Source of the DNA: Lachnospiraceae bacterium
Lineage (GTDB): Bacteria > Bacillota > Clostridia > Lachnospirales > Lachnospiraceae
Direction: 5' to 3'
NCBI GenBank assembly: GCA_024399135.1
Contig: JAKSHY010000007.1
Span: 79,480 to 143,479 of the forward strand
Length of the DNA stretch: 64,000 bases
This document shows positions 51,027 through 61,226 of the stretch, in pieces. How positions within the stretch are numbered: the first letter of the stretch is position 1; the number at the start of each line of letters is the position of its first letter. Below the pieces are notes generated by a model. The model was not told the origin of the DNA. It made no database searches and worked only from the letters and a program-made list of their open reading frames with translations. The translations under genes and the position numbers were made by a program.

Positions 51027-54000
51027 TTACTTATTCGCTGAATATTCATCAGGAAATCCCATTTTATTTTTAAGCTTTCCGTTTTCCTCATAGTAATACT
51101 GATTATCACTATCTACACTAAACTTTTTAACATTGTAGACATCAAAAGCCTGCTGACCTACCCATTCGACCTTCGGACCAATATTAATTAGTTCGATAGT
51201 ATTTTTCTCATAGCTGGTCACTCCACCATAGCCTGTAAAATCAGTACCTCCAAATGCCTGAATTCCTATAACCTCGAGGTTATCTGGCAATTCTATCTTT
51301 TTAAATCTGTTACATTCAAAGAATGCTCCATCTCCAATCAATCTAAGAGAAGCAGGAAAATTAATTTCACAAAGTCCATAACCTATTACTGTTCCTTCAC
51401 CCTTTGTTTTTCTTATTTCCTCATAATAACTTCCACTAAAGGCAAAATCCTGAATCTCCTCTGTTCCATTTGGAATATCATAGCTCTTATGGAATAAGCC
51501 TGGTGCTGCTACCAGCTTCTTTCCATCAGAGGTAAACAATACATTTCCATCCGTGTCATTAACAGCCTTATACTCACTGTTTCCTTTGGCTACTGTAAGT
51601 TCTTTTAAATAATGGCAGTATTCGAAAGCTCCACTTCCTATCGAAACTACTGATTTTGGTATCTCAAGCTTTTTAAGACCCTTATCCTTCGAAAATGCGA
51701 ATTTTCCTATTACCTTAAGAGAATTAGGAAGTTTCACTTCCGTAAGATTCTCGCAATCAGAAACCACGTAATCTGGAAGAACTTCTATTCCCTCTTCAAG
51801 TGTTATTTTCTCAAGTGTGTCATTTCCTTCAAATGCACGTGTATCCAGCTTCTTAATAGTTCCTGGTACTACTAATTCTTTTACCTTTCCCTTTAGTGCA
51901 TAGCTTCCTATTTCCTCTACCGGGACATTGGATACTTTGTCAGGAATAGCTAATTTATTAGAACTACCATCTATCTTATCAAGTCTAGCGAAATTATCAT
52001 AAACTGAATAAGTAAGATTAGCTCCATCTTTCTTTTCACTATATGACTTTGGCTTCTCTAATGAAGTTAAGTCTAACAGCTTCGAGCCATACTTATTTCC
52101 ATAAATATCTGTCCAAACGAACTGTCCTACGAATTCACCTTCCATTTTTGAAGTATTATTCTTAACTACAGATATTTCTGAATCAAGTGAAAGCTGTCTT
52201 GCTACTATAGTTGAGCCCTTTTCCCATTTTTCAAAAGGATATGCATTACCATTTTTGTCATTTGTCACTTTGTAATACTTACTATAATAAGATATATAAT
52301 CATATTTCGTAAGATCTGCGTTATTCTTACCTAAAAGTGTATCTTTGTCCGTAGAATAGTTAATTGCTGCTAAATTCAATTTCCCTGTATTCATGTTTTC
52401 TTCAATAACAGCATAAGCACCTGTTGGTTTAGTCCATGCGCCCGCACCATATGGTCCTTCTAATGCAGTAGAATACGTACGATACTTAACCTCTGTATCA
52501 TATGTAGCAATCTCACCTACTGGCCAATATGGAATATCTGTTCTAAACTCTGTTTCCAATGTTATAACTGGCTGATCCTTAGCAATTTCAAACTCACCAT
52601 TTGCTTTATCGCTAAGTGCCTTTCCTATAATAACCGGCTCATAATAATCCTTTTTATCAGTTTTCATATATACATTAATCTGAGCCTTCTGGAAAATCTC
52701 TTTTTGTTCCTTCGAAAGACTGATTACATACTGATCCTTATTCTGACTTTCCTTAATCTCCAAGGATGTATCAATACCCGTATCATATCCTTCAGCCGTA
52801 GGTTCTATCTCTTCTTCAGGTGCCTCATTCTCTGGAGAAGATGTACTGCTTCCTGCGGAAGGTGAACTTCCGGAATCAGGCGAGCTGGTCGGTTTAGCTT
52901 CTGCTGTTGGTTTAGGAGATGCTGTAGGTTTTGCTGTAGCTGTTGGTTTAGGACTATCTGTTGGCTTAGCTTCTGCCGAAGGCTTGGCTGTAGGCTTTGA
53001 GTTCTGAATAGTTCCATTTACTCGCATACACCAATAATCACCTAAAAACTTATTGTACTCTTCTGATATGGCAATTTCAGAATAGTCAACAGCTACTGAT
53101 TTTAGATAGTCCTGCTTTCCCTTTTCATCACCCATAGCATTATAGTAATACTGTTGCGAATAATCATTCGGATAATATATTGAAACACCATTAGCATTGT
53201 TAATATTGGTTTTCTGATATACAACAAGCTTATTTATAGCCGCCTCTAAATCATCTGCTTCACTTTTATAAAGGCTCTTTACATTAGCAGCATAATTTCC
53301 AAGATCAATCGCTTCTACAGGATGTCCTTCTGCGAACACCTTTGTCTTAGCCCTAATTATAGATAATTCTTTATATTGGTCAGCTTTTGCCACCCCATTA
53401 TCTGCCTGTACAAATAACTTATCTATCTTATCATTAACGTTTCGTACCTCTGACAGGTCCAACATAGATAATGACTTCTGATTTTTCAGATTCATATCTG
53501 CTGTATATGAATCAATAATGGCTTTTCCTATCTTTTGAGGATCACTGGTACTGTTAAGAATCTTAAGAGCCGTATAATCCCATCCATTTCCTGGCTCTAA
53601 CTCTTCAGATGCGATCATATAATCAGTATATTTCGAAAGAATAGTTGCTGTTTCAATAGTCGACATCAAACATGCATCAAAACCTATCCAGTCCAATCTG
53701 GCACTGCCTTTTCCAAAGGATGACTTAGCCAACGCCTCATCAAGCTCTGGCAATCTTAATCCATCTTTACTAAATAATTCATCTGAACCATATCCAAGCA
53801 ATGGGCCTGAACCGTGATCCCAAAGAACTAAAGAATAATGCTCAGCTGGATAATTCTTATAGCTACTATCAAGAAAATCAGTTAGCGATTTTGCTTCACC
53901 CATATTCTTAGGAGATGATGTAGCTTTTCCTTTTATGACTACATCGTTGCCTTTCTTTTCAAAAACAGCCTCCATATTTGTTGTACATTCAAATAAATGC

Positions 54001-54269
54001 CACTGCTTTGATCCTCCAGCATATATGACTATATTAGTATCAGATAAATCAACTCCGCTCTTCATCATCTCTATTATATCCATAGACGCATATCCTCTCT
54101 TACTTTCAAGATCAGATCCTACCATGTATATCATCAGGGTATTCTTCTTCCCGGACGATTTCATAGTCGCCCCGTTCTTAGGTGTTAATGCCAACGCCTC
54201 AGTAGACACACTTCCAACCAAGAGAGCCATCAGTATGATAGTTGAAACAATTTTCCTGAACTTTTTCAT
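51027..54269 (-). CDS. clostripain-type (C11) protease with PT-rich linker and leucine-rich repeats
   Basis: An exported 1080-residue multidomain protein. Signal peptide 1-27. Peptidase C11 domain at ~43-400 with His152 in LVLWDHGSG and Cys200 in GFDACLMST, the catalytic dyad. A Pro/Thr/Ser/Ala linker (KPTxxPKPT type) is at ~425-490. A beta-rich region (~500-750) follows and then BspA-like LRR_5 repeats at ~780-1040 (LKVIGKFAFS, KSVVSIGSGAFEYCHYL). No LPxTG or membrane anchor is seen at the C-terminus. Likely a secreted protease with LRR-based target or surface binding. Confidence 0.9.
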   Translation of the reverse strand: MKKFRKIVSTIILMALLVGSVSTEALALTPKNGATMKSSGKKNTLMIYMVGSDLESKRGYASMDIIEMMKSGVDLSDTNIVIYAGGSKQWHLFECTTNMEAVFEKKGNDVVIKGKATSSPKNMGEAKSLTDFLDSSYKNYPAEHYSLVLWDHGSGPLLGYGSDELFSKDGLRLPELDEALAKSSFGKGSARLDWIGFDACLMSTIETATILSKYTDYMIASEELEPGNGWDYTALKILNSTSDPQKIGKAIIDSYTADMNLKNQKSLSMLDLSEVRNVNDKIDKLFVQADNGVAKADQYKELSIIRAKTKVFAEGHPVEAIDLGNYAANVKSLYKSEADDLEAAINKLVVYQKTNINNANGVSIYYPNDYSQQYYYNAMGDEKGKQDYLKSVAVDYSEIAISEEYNKFLGDYWCMRVNGTIQNSKPTAKPSAEAKPTDSPKPTATAKPTASPKPTAEAKPTSSPDSGSSPSAGSSTSSPENEAPEEEIEPTAEGYDTGIDTSLEIKESQNKDQYVISLSKEQKEIFQKAQINVYMKTDKKDYYEPVIIGKALSDKANGEFEIAKDQPVITLETEFRTDIPYWPVGEIATYDTEVKYRTYSTALEGPYGAGAWTKPTGAYAVIEENMNTGKLNLAAINYSTDKDTLLGKNNADLTKYDYISYYSKYYKVTNDKNGNAYPFEKWEKGSTIVARQLSLDSEISVVKNNTSKMEGEFVGQFVWTDIYGNKYGSKLLDLTSLEKPKSYSEKKDGANLTYSVYDNFARLDKIDGSSNKLAIPDKVSNVPVEEIGSYALKGKVKELVVPGTIKKLDTRAFEGNDTLEKITLEEGIEVLPDYVVSDCENLTEVKLPNSLKVIGKFAFSKDKGLKKLEIPKSVVSIGSGAFEYCHYLKELTVAKGNSEYKAVNDTDGNVLFTSDGKKLVAAPGLFHKSYDIPNGTEEIQDFAFSGSYYEEIRKTKGEGTVIGYGLCEINFPASLRLIGDGAFFECNRFKKIELPDNLEVIGIQAFGGTDFTGYGGVTSYEKNTIELINIGPKVEWVGQQAFDVYNVKKFSVDSDNQYYYEENGKLKNKMGFPDEYSANK

Positions 54270-54305
54270 TTAACAAACCAACTTTCTAAAGCTTTTATGT
54301 GATAC

Positions 54306-54338
54306 AAGAAAAAAGCTTGGGACTTTTATCCCAAGCTT
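54306..54338 (-). terminator. terminator of the CAP-domain gene
   Basis: On the minus strand AAGCTTGGGA pairs with TCCCAAGCTT around a 6-nt loop, followed by TTTTCTTG. Confidence 0.8.
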
Positions 54339-54355
54339 CTTTGCCTAATCATTAA

Positions 54356-54937
54356 TTAATAACCAAATTCACAAGCCCATACCCAATTTCCATTGTTAAT
54401 ATTAATTGAGATAGCTCCTGTCTTGAAATCTCCAAAAAGGATGTTGTCCTTATGTGTTGGAGATGCCATCCATGCATCCATAGCTGAAGCTGCTGTAGTA
54501 TAACCCTGAGCAAGATTCTCACCGTATACTAATGAGCTGTCAACTGTCCAATAATCTGAACCATCTGGACGAGTGTGGCTCCATACAGAAGATGCTTCAA
54601 CGGCTCTAACAGCGGATGCTGTCTCAAGACCCGAACTCCATTTCAAAGCTCTTAAGCCACTTGCCTGACGTGTAGCATTCAAACTTTCAAATGCTGCCTT
54701 CGAAGCTGCCTGTGACTCAACTGTTCCAGATAACTCACCAGCTAAAGCTGTGATATCAGGAGCAATATAGATAATTCCATCTTCTGGAATACCAAACTCT
54801 CTTCTCTGAGCTGAGTCGAGCAATTCTCCTCCATTGCTTACGTTTGAAAAATATACAATGCTAACAGCTACTAAAACAAGTGCAAGTGAAATGCAAGCTA
54901 CTACGGTCCATCTTGTTTGCTTCTTCACTAAAATCAC
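54356..54937 (-). CDS. CAP (SCP/PR1-like) domain protein
   Basis: An N-terminal membrane anchor (VVACISLALVLVAVSIVYF) is followed by a CAP domain at ~85-193: ALKWSSGLETASAVRAVEAS, SSVWSHTRPDGSD and GENLAQGYTTAASAMDAWMA, with conserved His, Glu and His. Bacterial CAP proteins are secreted, often envelope linked. Likely start is the GTG at 54928, with AAGGAA upstream, rather than 54937. It is monocistronic, upstream of the C11 gene. Confidence 0.85.
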   Translation of the reverse strand: MILVKKQTRWTVVACISLALVLVAVSIVYFSNVSNGGELLDSAQRREFGIPEDGIIYIAPDITALAGELSGTVESQAASKAAFESLNATRQASGLRALKWSSGLETASAVRAVEASSVWSHTRPDGSDYWTVDSSLVYGENLAQGYTTAASAMDAWMASPTHKDNILFGDFKTGAISININNGNWVWACEFGY

Positions 54938-55081
54938 TTCCTTTCACTAAAATTACTCATACTAAAGTACTATATTTCTCTAATATCATAATAACTATAT
55001 TGGTTTTCTTTTACAAGTACCAATTTGACAGTTTTTTAAGCAATTATGCACATATGGGCTAATTCTTTAAAATGTTATCCA

Positions 55082-55918
55082 CTAAAGAAGCGCCTGATAC
55101 ACGTCACGCTTAGAAATACCGCGGTTTTTCGCGACTTCCTTCATTGCTTCCTTCTTATCCATACCCTCCGAAATATACATATCAACATGCTCTTTAAGGG
55201 TCATCTGGTCCCATTTTGCTCTTTCTTCAAGTACCAGTTTTTCTGGATTTTCTCCTTCGAGTACCAAAACGTACTCACCACGAGGCTCATTTTCCTCATA
55301 ATATGTAATAGCTTCGCTTAATGTAGTCTGATTAACACTTTCGAACTTTTTAGTAAGTTCCTTACAAAGACTGATTTTTCTATCACCCAGCTCATCATAA
55401 AGCTCTTTAAGAGTTTTCAACAAGTGATGCGGAGCTTCATACAAAATAATGGTTCTGGTATCCTTCTTAAGCTCCTCCATAACCATTTTTCTCTCCTTCT
55501 TGTCGGACGGTAAAAATGCCTCGAAAGAAAAACGTCTTGTCGGAAGTCCTGAAATAATAAGTGCATTAATAAGTGCACAGCAGCCTGGAAGAGACGTTAC
55601 CTTTATTCCATTTTCATAACACTTTTGAACAAGTACCTCTCCAGGATCCGATATACCGGGAGTTCCGGCATCTGTAATAAGTCCTATATTTTTGTCCTTC
55701 AAAAGCTCTGAAATAAGATAATCTGCTTTATCATACTTATTAAACTCATGATAAGCCGTCATAGGTGTTTTAATTTCGAAATGATTTAATATTTTAATAC
55801 TGTTTCTCGTATCCTCTGCCGCTATTAAATCAACTTCCCTTAGCGTCTCAATTGAACGCTTGGTCATATCACCTAAATTACCTATTGGAGTTGCTATTAA
55901 ATGTAAAATTCCCGCCAT
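55082..55918 (-). CDS. rsmI: 16S rRNA (cytidine-1402-2'-O)-methyltransferase RsmI
   Basis: Tetrapyrrole methylase fold; opens GILHLIATPIGNLGDMTKRS with VDLIAAEDTRN, and LITDAGTPGISDPGEVLV. Length 278. The start overlaps trmN6 by 41 bp, an unusually long overlap, but the canonical N-terminus fixes it. Same order as Bacillus yabB-yazA-yabC (yazA missing). Confidence 0.96.
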   Translation of the reverse strand: MAGILHLIATPIGNLGDMTKRSIETLREVDLIAAEDTRNSIKILNHFEIKTPMTAYHEFNKYDKADYLISELLKDKNIGLITDAGTPGISDPGEVLVQKCYENGIKVTSLPGCCALINALIISGLPTRRFSFEAFLPSDKKERKMVMEELKKDTRTIILYEAPHHLLKTLKELYDELGDRKISLCKELTKKFESVNQTTLSEAITYYEENEPRGEYVLVLEGENPEKLVLEERAKWDQMTLKEHVDMYISEGMDKKEAMKEVAKNRGISKRDVYQALL

Positions 55919-56633
55919 TATCGTATATATCTAATATCTCTTTAGTATACTGGTCCTTCTTTTCATAAATCACGAGTGGAGAGTCAATTCTAAGATTCGG
56001 CTTCCCACCACGATTCGCCTCTATTAAAACCATGCTCGGTTCTTTGTCCTTAAATGAATGAACCATTCTAATGCGTTTAGGTTCAATCCTATACTCTCTT
56101 AGCAGGACGAAGATATCGGTTAATCTATGTGGCCTGTGTACCATGAATAAATTACCACCTGGCTTTAACAATTTCGCACTTACCCTGATCACATCCTCTA
56201 ATGAACATAAAAGTTCATGACGTGCGATAGCCTTAGGCGAATAATCATTAACCAATCCATGATTTTCATTCATATATGGCGGATTAACCGTTACAACATC
56301 AAATGTTGATGCCCCGAATATATCAACTGCATCCTTTAGATCTCCTGTGACAATTGATATCCTGTCATTTAATCCATTAAGCTCCACACTTCGTCTTGCC
56401 AGCGTAGCACTTACTTCCTGAATCTCTAATCCAGTAAAATCAGTTGCCTTCGTCTTCGCTTCCATTAATATGGGAATAACACCATTTCCGGTACAAAGAT
56501 CTATTACTTTGTCCCCTTCGAAAGCCTTTGAGAAGGAAGCTAACAATACAGCATCCATTCCAAAACAAAAAAGCTCCGGATTTTGAATCAGTCGATATCC
56601 ATTTATCTGAAGATCATCTATTCTTTCACTCAT
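55878..56633 (-). CDS. tRNA1(Val) (adenine37-N6)-methyltransferase-like TrmN6
   Basis: A class I SAM-dependent N6-adenine methyltransferase: VIDLCTGNGVIPILME (SAM), FDVVTVNPPYM (NPPY catalytic loop). Length 251. Start overlaps the ricT stop by 1 nt (TAATG). Homologue of YabB. Confidence 0.92.
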   Translation of the reverse strand: MSERIDDLQINGYRLIQNPELFCFGMDAVLLASFSKAFEGDKVIDLCTGNGVIPILMEAKTKATDFTGLEIQEVSATLARRSVELNGLNDRISIVTGDLKDAVDIFGASTFDVVTVNPPYMNENHGLVNDYSPKAIARHELLCSLEDVIRVSAKLLKPGGNLFMVHRPHRLTDIFVLLREYRIEPKRIRMVHSFKDKEPSMVLIEANRGGKPNLRIDSPLVIYEKKDQYTKEILDIYDNGGNFTFNSNSNR

Positions 56634-57541
56634 TAATTATCATCTAATTTAGACTTGGCATCAGAACGCTCAAGCTTCTCTAATTCCTTCATCTCTTCTG
56701 CAGAAACATCATTTCTGTTGTTTCTCTTCTTGTGCTTGAACTTAAGCTCTGAAGCATGATACTCAACAATACTCTTCTCGCCATCCTCTTCAACAATGAC
56801 CTTAACAAGCTGTCTTAATACATTAACAGAATGAACCTCACCCTTCTTTCCATCATCTGCAGTTACGAAATCGCCAACGAAAGGAAGGTTTTTATTTAAA
56901 TCCTCATAGGTTTCTTCTTCATGCTTAAGACAACACATCAGACGTCCACACACACCCGAAATCTTAGTTGGGTTAAGTGATAGATTCTGCTCCTTAGCCA
57001 TCTTGATTGAAACTGGAATGAAATCCGAAAGATGTGCATGGCAACAAAGAGGTCTTCCACAGATTCCTATTCCACCACGGATTTTGGTCTCATCCCTTAC
57101 ACCAATCTGTCTAAGTTCGATTCGTGTTTTAAATACAGCTGCTAAATCTTTAACCAATTCTCTAAAATCAATTCTTCCATCAGCTGTGAAATAGAATAAT
57201 AATTTACTATTATCAAAAGTGTATTCTGCATCTATAAGCTTCATCTCAAGATTATGATTATGTATTTTTTCAAGGCAGATCTTAAAGGCATCCTTTTCCT
57301 TGTCCTTATTCTTAAGTGCCTTCTCATCATCCTGAGGTGTAGCAACTCGAATTATTGGCTTTAATGGTTGTACAACCTCATCATCTGCTACTTCCTTAAT
57401 GCTTCCTACAACTGCACCATACTCCTGACCTCTTGCTGTCTCAACGATAACATGGTCAGTCTTTTTAATATCATAATCGCCTGGGTTAAAAAAATATATT
57501 TTTCCCGCTGTTCTGAATCTTACACCTATTACTTTAATCAT
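56633..57541 (-). CDS. ricT: PSP1-domain protein RicT (YaaT)
   Basis: Subunit of the RicAFT Fe-S complex that regulates RNase Y in Bacillus. The PSP1 domain carries the Cys-rich signature CGRPLCCHAHLSDF and CGRLMCCLKHEEETY, candidates for 4Fe-4S coordination. Length 302 with a Lys-rich tail. Next to holB and yaaR as in Bacillus. YlbF-family partner is at 34299-34628. Confidence 0.93.
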   Translation of the reverse strand: MIKVIGVRFRTAGKIYFFNPGDYDIKKTDHVIVETARGQEYGAVVGSIKEVADDEVVQPLKPIIRVATPQDDEKALKNKDKEKDAFKICLEKIHNHNLEMKLIDAEYTFDNSKLLFYFTADGRIDFRELVKDLAAVFKTRIELRQIGVRDETKIRGGIGICGRPLCCHAHLSDFIPVSIKMAKEQNLSLNPTKISGVCGRLMCCLKHEEETYEDLNKNLPFVGDFVTADDGKKGEVHSVNVLRQLVKVIVEEDGEKSIVEYHASELKFKHKKRNNRNDVSAEEMKELEKLERSDAKSKLDDN

Positions 57542-57574
57542 CTATATACCTCACTTTTATAGCCTCTTGGGCTT

Positions 57575-58567
57575 TTAATTTTCCTTAATTGTTAATAATA
57601 AAAGTTCCATCGAAAGCTCGAAATTAACATTTGCTCTTAATCTCGCCTTACACTTTTCTAATGCTTCTATTACCGTTTCTATTCCTTCATATGAGCTTCT
57701 GTCAGATGCTTTAATAACATACTGGATTTCTTCCCTGAATACCATTCCATTAGCATCATGAGTAGCCTTGAACAAAAGAACATCTCTATACCAGATCGAG
57801 AAGATATCAAGATAATCATTAACATCAAGCTTATACTCTGAAATCTTCTTAATCGACTGAACTATTTCATTGATTTCCATATCATGTATGTTCTTAAGAA
57901 GAGCCAGTGCTTCATCCTTAACCTTGTCGAATTCCTCGGACTTAGCAAGCAATCTTGCTTTTCCTACATTTCCTCTGGCAAAAGCCACACAGATATCTGC
58001 CTTATAGTCAGGAATCTGCATGCTGGACATTAAAAATTCCTTTATTTCTTCATCCTTAACAGGCTTAAAATCAAGTACTACGCACCTACTTAATATCGTA
58101 GGTAAGAATACCTCAAGATTACTTGTTAATATAATAATCACTACATATTTTGGTGGCTCTTCAAGAGTCTTAAGCAATGCATTCTGAGCCTGCACTGTCA
58201 TAAGGTCTCCATCATTAATGATGTATATCTTTTTCTCACCTGAATATGGTCTAATATCAACTGTCTGATTAATCTGAAGTCTTATATCATCAACGCCTAT
58301 TACATTAGGTTTTTCATGCGATACGAAGATAATATCAGGATTATTAAGTGAATTAGCCTGAACACACGAATGACACGTCTCGCATGGCTCTTCATCAACT
58401 GGATTCTCACACAAAAGAGTCTGAGCGAAAACCTTCGCCATGAATTCCTTACCACAGTTTCTTTCACCACTTATGATGTATGCATGGCCTACCTTGTCCA
58501 TTTTAATTGCATTCTGTAAGTGTTCTTTAATTTTTTCCTGTCCAACTATATCTTTAAACTTAGCCAT
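57575..58567 (-). CDS. holB: DNA polymerase III subunit delta prime
   Basis: Clamp-loader subunit: MAKFKDIVGQEKIKEHLQNA, Walker-like ISGERNCGKEFMA, zinc ligands CETCHSCVQA, LLKTLEEPPKYVV (SRC region: LSRCVVLDF). Length 330. Between yaaR and ricT, as in Bacillus. Confidence 0.94.
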   Translation of the reverse strand: MAKFKDIVGQEKIKEHLQNAIKMDKVGHAYIISGERNCGKEFMAKVFAQTLLCENPVDEEPCETCHSCVQANSLNNPDIIFVSHEKPNVIGVDDIRLQINQTVDIRPYSGEKKIYIINDGDLMTVQAQNALLKTLEEPPKYVVIIILTSNLEVFLPTILSRCVVLDFKPVKDEEIKEFLMSSMQIPDYKADICVAFARGNVGKARLLAKSEEFDKVKDEALALLKNIHDMEINEIVQSIKKISEYKLDVNDYLDIFSIWYRDVLLFKATHDANGMVFREEIQYVIKASDRSSYEGIETVIEALEKCKARLRANVNFELSMELLLLTIKEN

Positions 58568-58585
58568 ATCTTTTTACCTGCTTAA

Positions 58586-59026
58586 CTATGTTAATATATC
58601 CAGTAGTAAACCTCGAATTTCACCTATCTTGGCAAGTATCGCCATGTGATCCTGTTCATCCTTCATCAATTCCTGCGCCAGCGCATCAAGATTTTCGTCA
58701 ACAAGTCTTACTATTCCATATACTCTGTGACGACCCTTCCTGTCGAGGAAATTTTCTCTTGAGAATTCATGGGATCTTGATACTATCTCATTCATGAAAT
58801 CCTTAATCAGTCCACGATATCTTTTCATATCCTTGATATCTCGTTTCTTCGCAAGCTGATCACCCTGTCTTGTGATTTCTTCCATCATTGAAGTTAATCT
58901 TTCCTGAAGACCGTCATCACCAATCTTGCTCATTAACGTGAACTTAAATGATTCGTCAGTCTCCTGAACATTCTGAACCATTTCTGTTTGTTGAATTGGG
59001 GTAGTTGAGGTTACTTTAATATCCAA
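58586..59026 (-). CDS. YaaR family protein (DUF327)
   Basis: 146 residues, helical; opens [13 protein letters not shown], with [19 protein letters not shown] and RFLYG-like [20 protein letters not shown] at the C-terminus. Family function unknown. A TTG start with GGAG upstream. Conserved between tmk/yaaQ and holB in Bacillus. Confidence 0.88.
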   Translation of the reverse strand: MDIKVTSTTPIQQTEMVQNVQETDESFKFTLMSKIGDDGLQERLTSMMEEITRQGDQLAKKRDIKDMKRYRGLIKDFMNEIVSRSHEFSRENFLDRKGRHRVYGIVRLVDENLDALAQELMKDEQDHMAILAKIGEIRGLLLDILT

Positions 59027-59027
59027 T

Positions 59028-59615
59028 CTATATGTACTCCAATAGATAATCCTTTATGTTCTCGAGGCATTCCTTAAGGTTTTCATTATTAAACTTAACG
59101 TTAATGCCTGCCATCTTCATCTTTTCTTCCGAAAAATCCTCTGCGTCTGCTAAGAATCTCCTGCACATTTCTTCGTATTTTGGATTTTCCTGCATCATTT
59201 CACGATTGATAGCTCTTTGAAGTCTGATACCATCATCTACTTCCAAATATATAGGAAGCACATTTCTTCTTCCATAATAGTCAGCTGTCTTTTCATAGGA
59301 CTCAAGAGTTCCAATTATTAAATAGTTATGATGCTCTAAATTAATCTTCCCATCATCTACTGTGAAGTATCTCCATAAGCCATGATAAGTATGGTATGCT
59401 CTGTCTTCAATGACCTTACCTTCCTTACATGCATTGTGAAAATACTCATCATCAACGAAATGATACTGTACTCCTTCTTCTTCCTTGTCTCTTATAGGTC
59501 GAGTTGTATAGAGTACAACCTTCTTTAATTTAAGCTCTGGAACCTTGATAAGTTCCCTGTATATTGTATCTTTACCCGACGAGCTCTTACCCATCAGATA
59601 TACTAACTTTCCCAT
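59028..59615 (-). CDS. guanylate-kinase-like P-loop protein
   Basis: The P-loop GKSSSGKDT and the GMP-binding [19 protein letters not shown] are guanylate-kinase features, but the LID and C-terminal regions diverge, with [17 protein letters not shown]. Length 195 is normal for a kinase. It occupies the position where thymidylate kinase would be in Bacillus, and it overlaps the HD-domain gene by 1 nt. Substrate (GMP or another nucleotide) is not certain. Confidence 0.82.
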   Translation of the reverse strand: MGKLVYLMGKSSSGKDTIYRELIKVPELKLKKVVLYTTRPIRDKEEEGVQYHFVDDEYFHNACKEGKVIEDRAYHTYHGLWRYFTVDDGKINLEHHNYLIIGTLESYEKTADYYGRRNVLPIYLEVDDGIRLQRAINREMMQENPKYEEMCRRFLADAEDFSEEKMKMAGINVKFNNENLKECLENIKDYLLEYI

Positions 59616-60151
59616 TATTCGCTAATACCCTTAATATTTCCTTTTCGAATTTTTAGTGTTTCAAGTGTGGAACAATACTTATCTGCCAAAGATACAATCC
59701 ATGATTCTTTGTACCTTGGTATCCTTGACAGGGTTAATGGCCACATGTGCTTGCTTATTATATCTTTCTCCCTCTCTGACAGCTCGTAATCCCTCGTAGC
59801 ATTTAAAAGAGCTGTTTTCGGATGACTATAGCCATGCAGTGGCGACCCCGGTTCTTTTCGCTGCACATGCCAGTCATAAAGAAAATAATCATGCAAAAGT
59901 GCTCCTCTTATCATTTCTTCTTCATTAACCCTCATATGAAGAAAGTCACTTATGATAAGACTCTGCCTGGCCACATCAATACAATGTCTTCTTACATGTA
60001 TCGAACCATGCTGTATATAATTTCGCTGACTTTGGAATTCTTTTGAAGAAATAATATCTTTTCCGTACCTGATAATTTTCTTATGAAGTTGTCTATGTCT
60101 GTCAAACTTCTTCTGACTAAGACATAGTATTCCACTCTTATCATTGCGCAT
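59615..60151 (-). CDS. HD-domain protein
   Basis: 178 residues. HD phosphohydrolase motif: HVRRHCIDVARQSLIISD, ALLHDYFLYDWH (His-Asp metal pair) and IVSLADKYCS. Probably a phosphohydrolase or metal-dependent nucleotidase. It precedes the guanylate-kinase-like gene, so both may act on nucleotides. Confidence 0.85.
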   Translation of the reverse strand: MRNDKSGILCLSQKKFDRHRQLHKKIIRYGKDIISSKEFQSQRNYIQHGSIHVRRHCIDVARQSLIISDFLHMRVNEEEMIRGALLHDYFLYDWHVQRKEPGSPLHGYSHPKTALLNATRDYELSEREKDIISKHMWPLTLSRIPRYKESWIVSLADKYCSTLETLKIRKGNIKGISE

Positions 60152-60208
60152 ACACTATCATTATACTATAAAGATATAGAAATTGACACCGCTAGAAACT
60201 GTGGTACC

Positions 60209-61135
60209 CTACGCTATATATTGTGTAAAGCCCACAATAAGTGTCATTGTAAGAATAGAAAACAGTGTCGAAACTGCCACCATTTTAGAACTAAGCTTCT
60301 CATCACGATTGAATTTAATTGAGAACATGGTTGTTGTCGCAGCTACAGGGGTAGATGCCGATACAATAAGTGTCGTCAACAATGTTCCTCTATATCCAAG
60401 AGCATATAATACTCCCAACAATATCACAGGAGATACTATAAGTCTTACTATTAGTGCTACTGCCTCGCCCTTAATATCCAATATTCCCTTAAGATCAAGC
60501 TTGGAAATTGAATAGCCTATCATCAGCATTGGAATTGGTGTGTTCGTTGCTGACATGAATGATATTGGCTGAATAACTATATATGGAAGCTCATATGATG
60601 TGAAAAAGAATATCAGACCAATTACAACTCCAATAACTCCGGGATTTAGAACCGCCTTCTTCATCTTAAAGCTTCCCTCTTTGCCAGCCATGGCATACTG
60701 ACCGAAGCTCCAGACTAAAATATTAAAGATTGCAATATAAGCAGATGCATAAAACACTCCTTCACTTCCAAGCAATGCCTTAACAAGTGGAAGAGCCATG
60801 AATCCACAGTTGCAAAATACCGCCGAAAAACGTAAAACTATTCTTCTTGATTCATCCTTATCTCTTATTAAGATTTTTCCTATCAAGAAGCTTAATGTAT
60901 GTGCGATTAATGCAGCAAGAAGTGCCAAAAGAAGGTTTTTAAACAGTTCCTTGTCGAATGGTTTTTGGAACGCTTCTATAACAACACATGGTGTTACCAA
61001 ATAAAGCATGATGTTATTCATACTTTTAACTCCATCGTCATTAATCAGCTTAAGTTTTCCGCCAAGAAAACCAAGACTTATTAAAATAAAAAGTATTAAA
61101 ACCTGTGTTCCTACGATTAAAAAGCTATCTAACAT
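60209..61135 (-). CDS. AEC-family transporter (auxin efflux carrier type)
   Basis: About ten membrane segments in the 5+5 arrangement. Motifs: LISLGFLGGKLKLINDDGV, FCNCGFMALPLVKALLG, IVSPVILLGVLYALGYRG. AEC proteins move small organic acids such as malate. Start 61135 (MLDSFLIV) has GGGGATTGAT upstream. No metabolic partner adjacent. Confidence 0.86.
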   Translation of the reverse strand: MLDSFLIVGTQVLILFILISLGFLGGKLKLINDDGVKSMNNIMLYLVTPCVVIEAFQKPFDKELFKNLLLALLAALIAHTLSFLIGKILIRDKDESRRIVLRFSAVFCNCGFMALPLVKALLGSEGVFYASAYIAIFNILVWSFGQYAMAGKEGSFKMKKAVLNPGVIGVVIGLIFFFTSYELPYIVIQPISFMSATNTPIPMLMIGYSISKLDLKGILDIKGEAVALIVRLIVSPVILLGVLYALGYRGTLLTTLIVSASTPVAATTTMFSIKFNRDEKLSSKMVAVSTLFSILTMTLIVGFTQYIA

Positions 61136-61226
61136 ATCAATCCCCATCCGATTAGTTAGCAAAAAGATATATGTATCCAACGTTCAATGGTATAGCAGAA
61201 TGGGGTGGGGTTGTCAATATATATGC

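Noticed and set aside
52905..53005. CRISPR-like repeat array
   Set aside because: The repeats are the degenerate Pro/Thr linker codons of the C11 protein. There are no constant spacers or cas genes.
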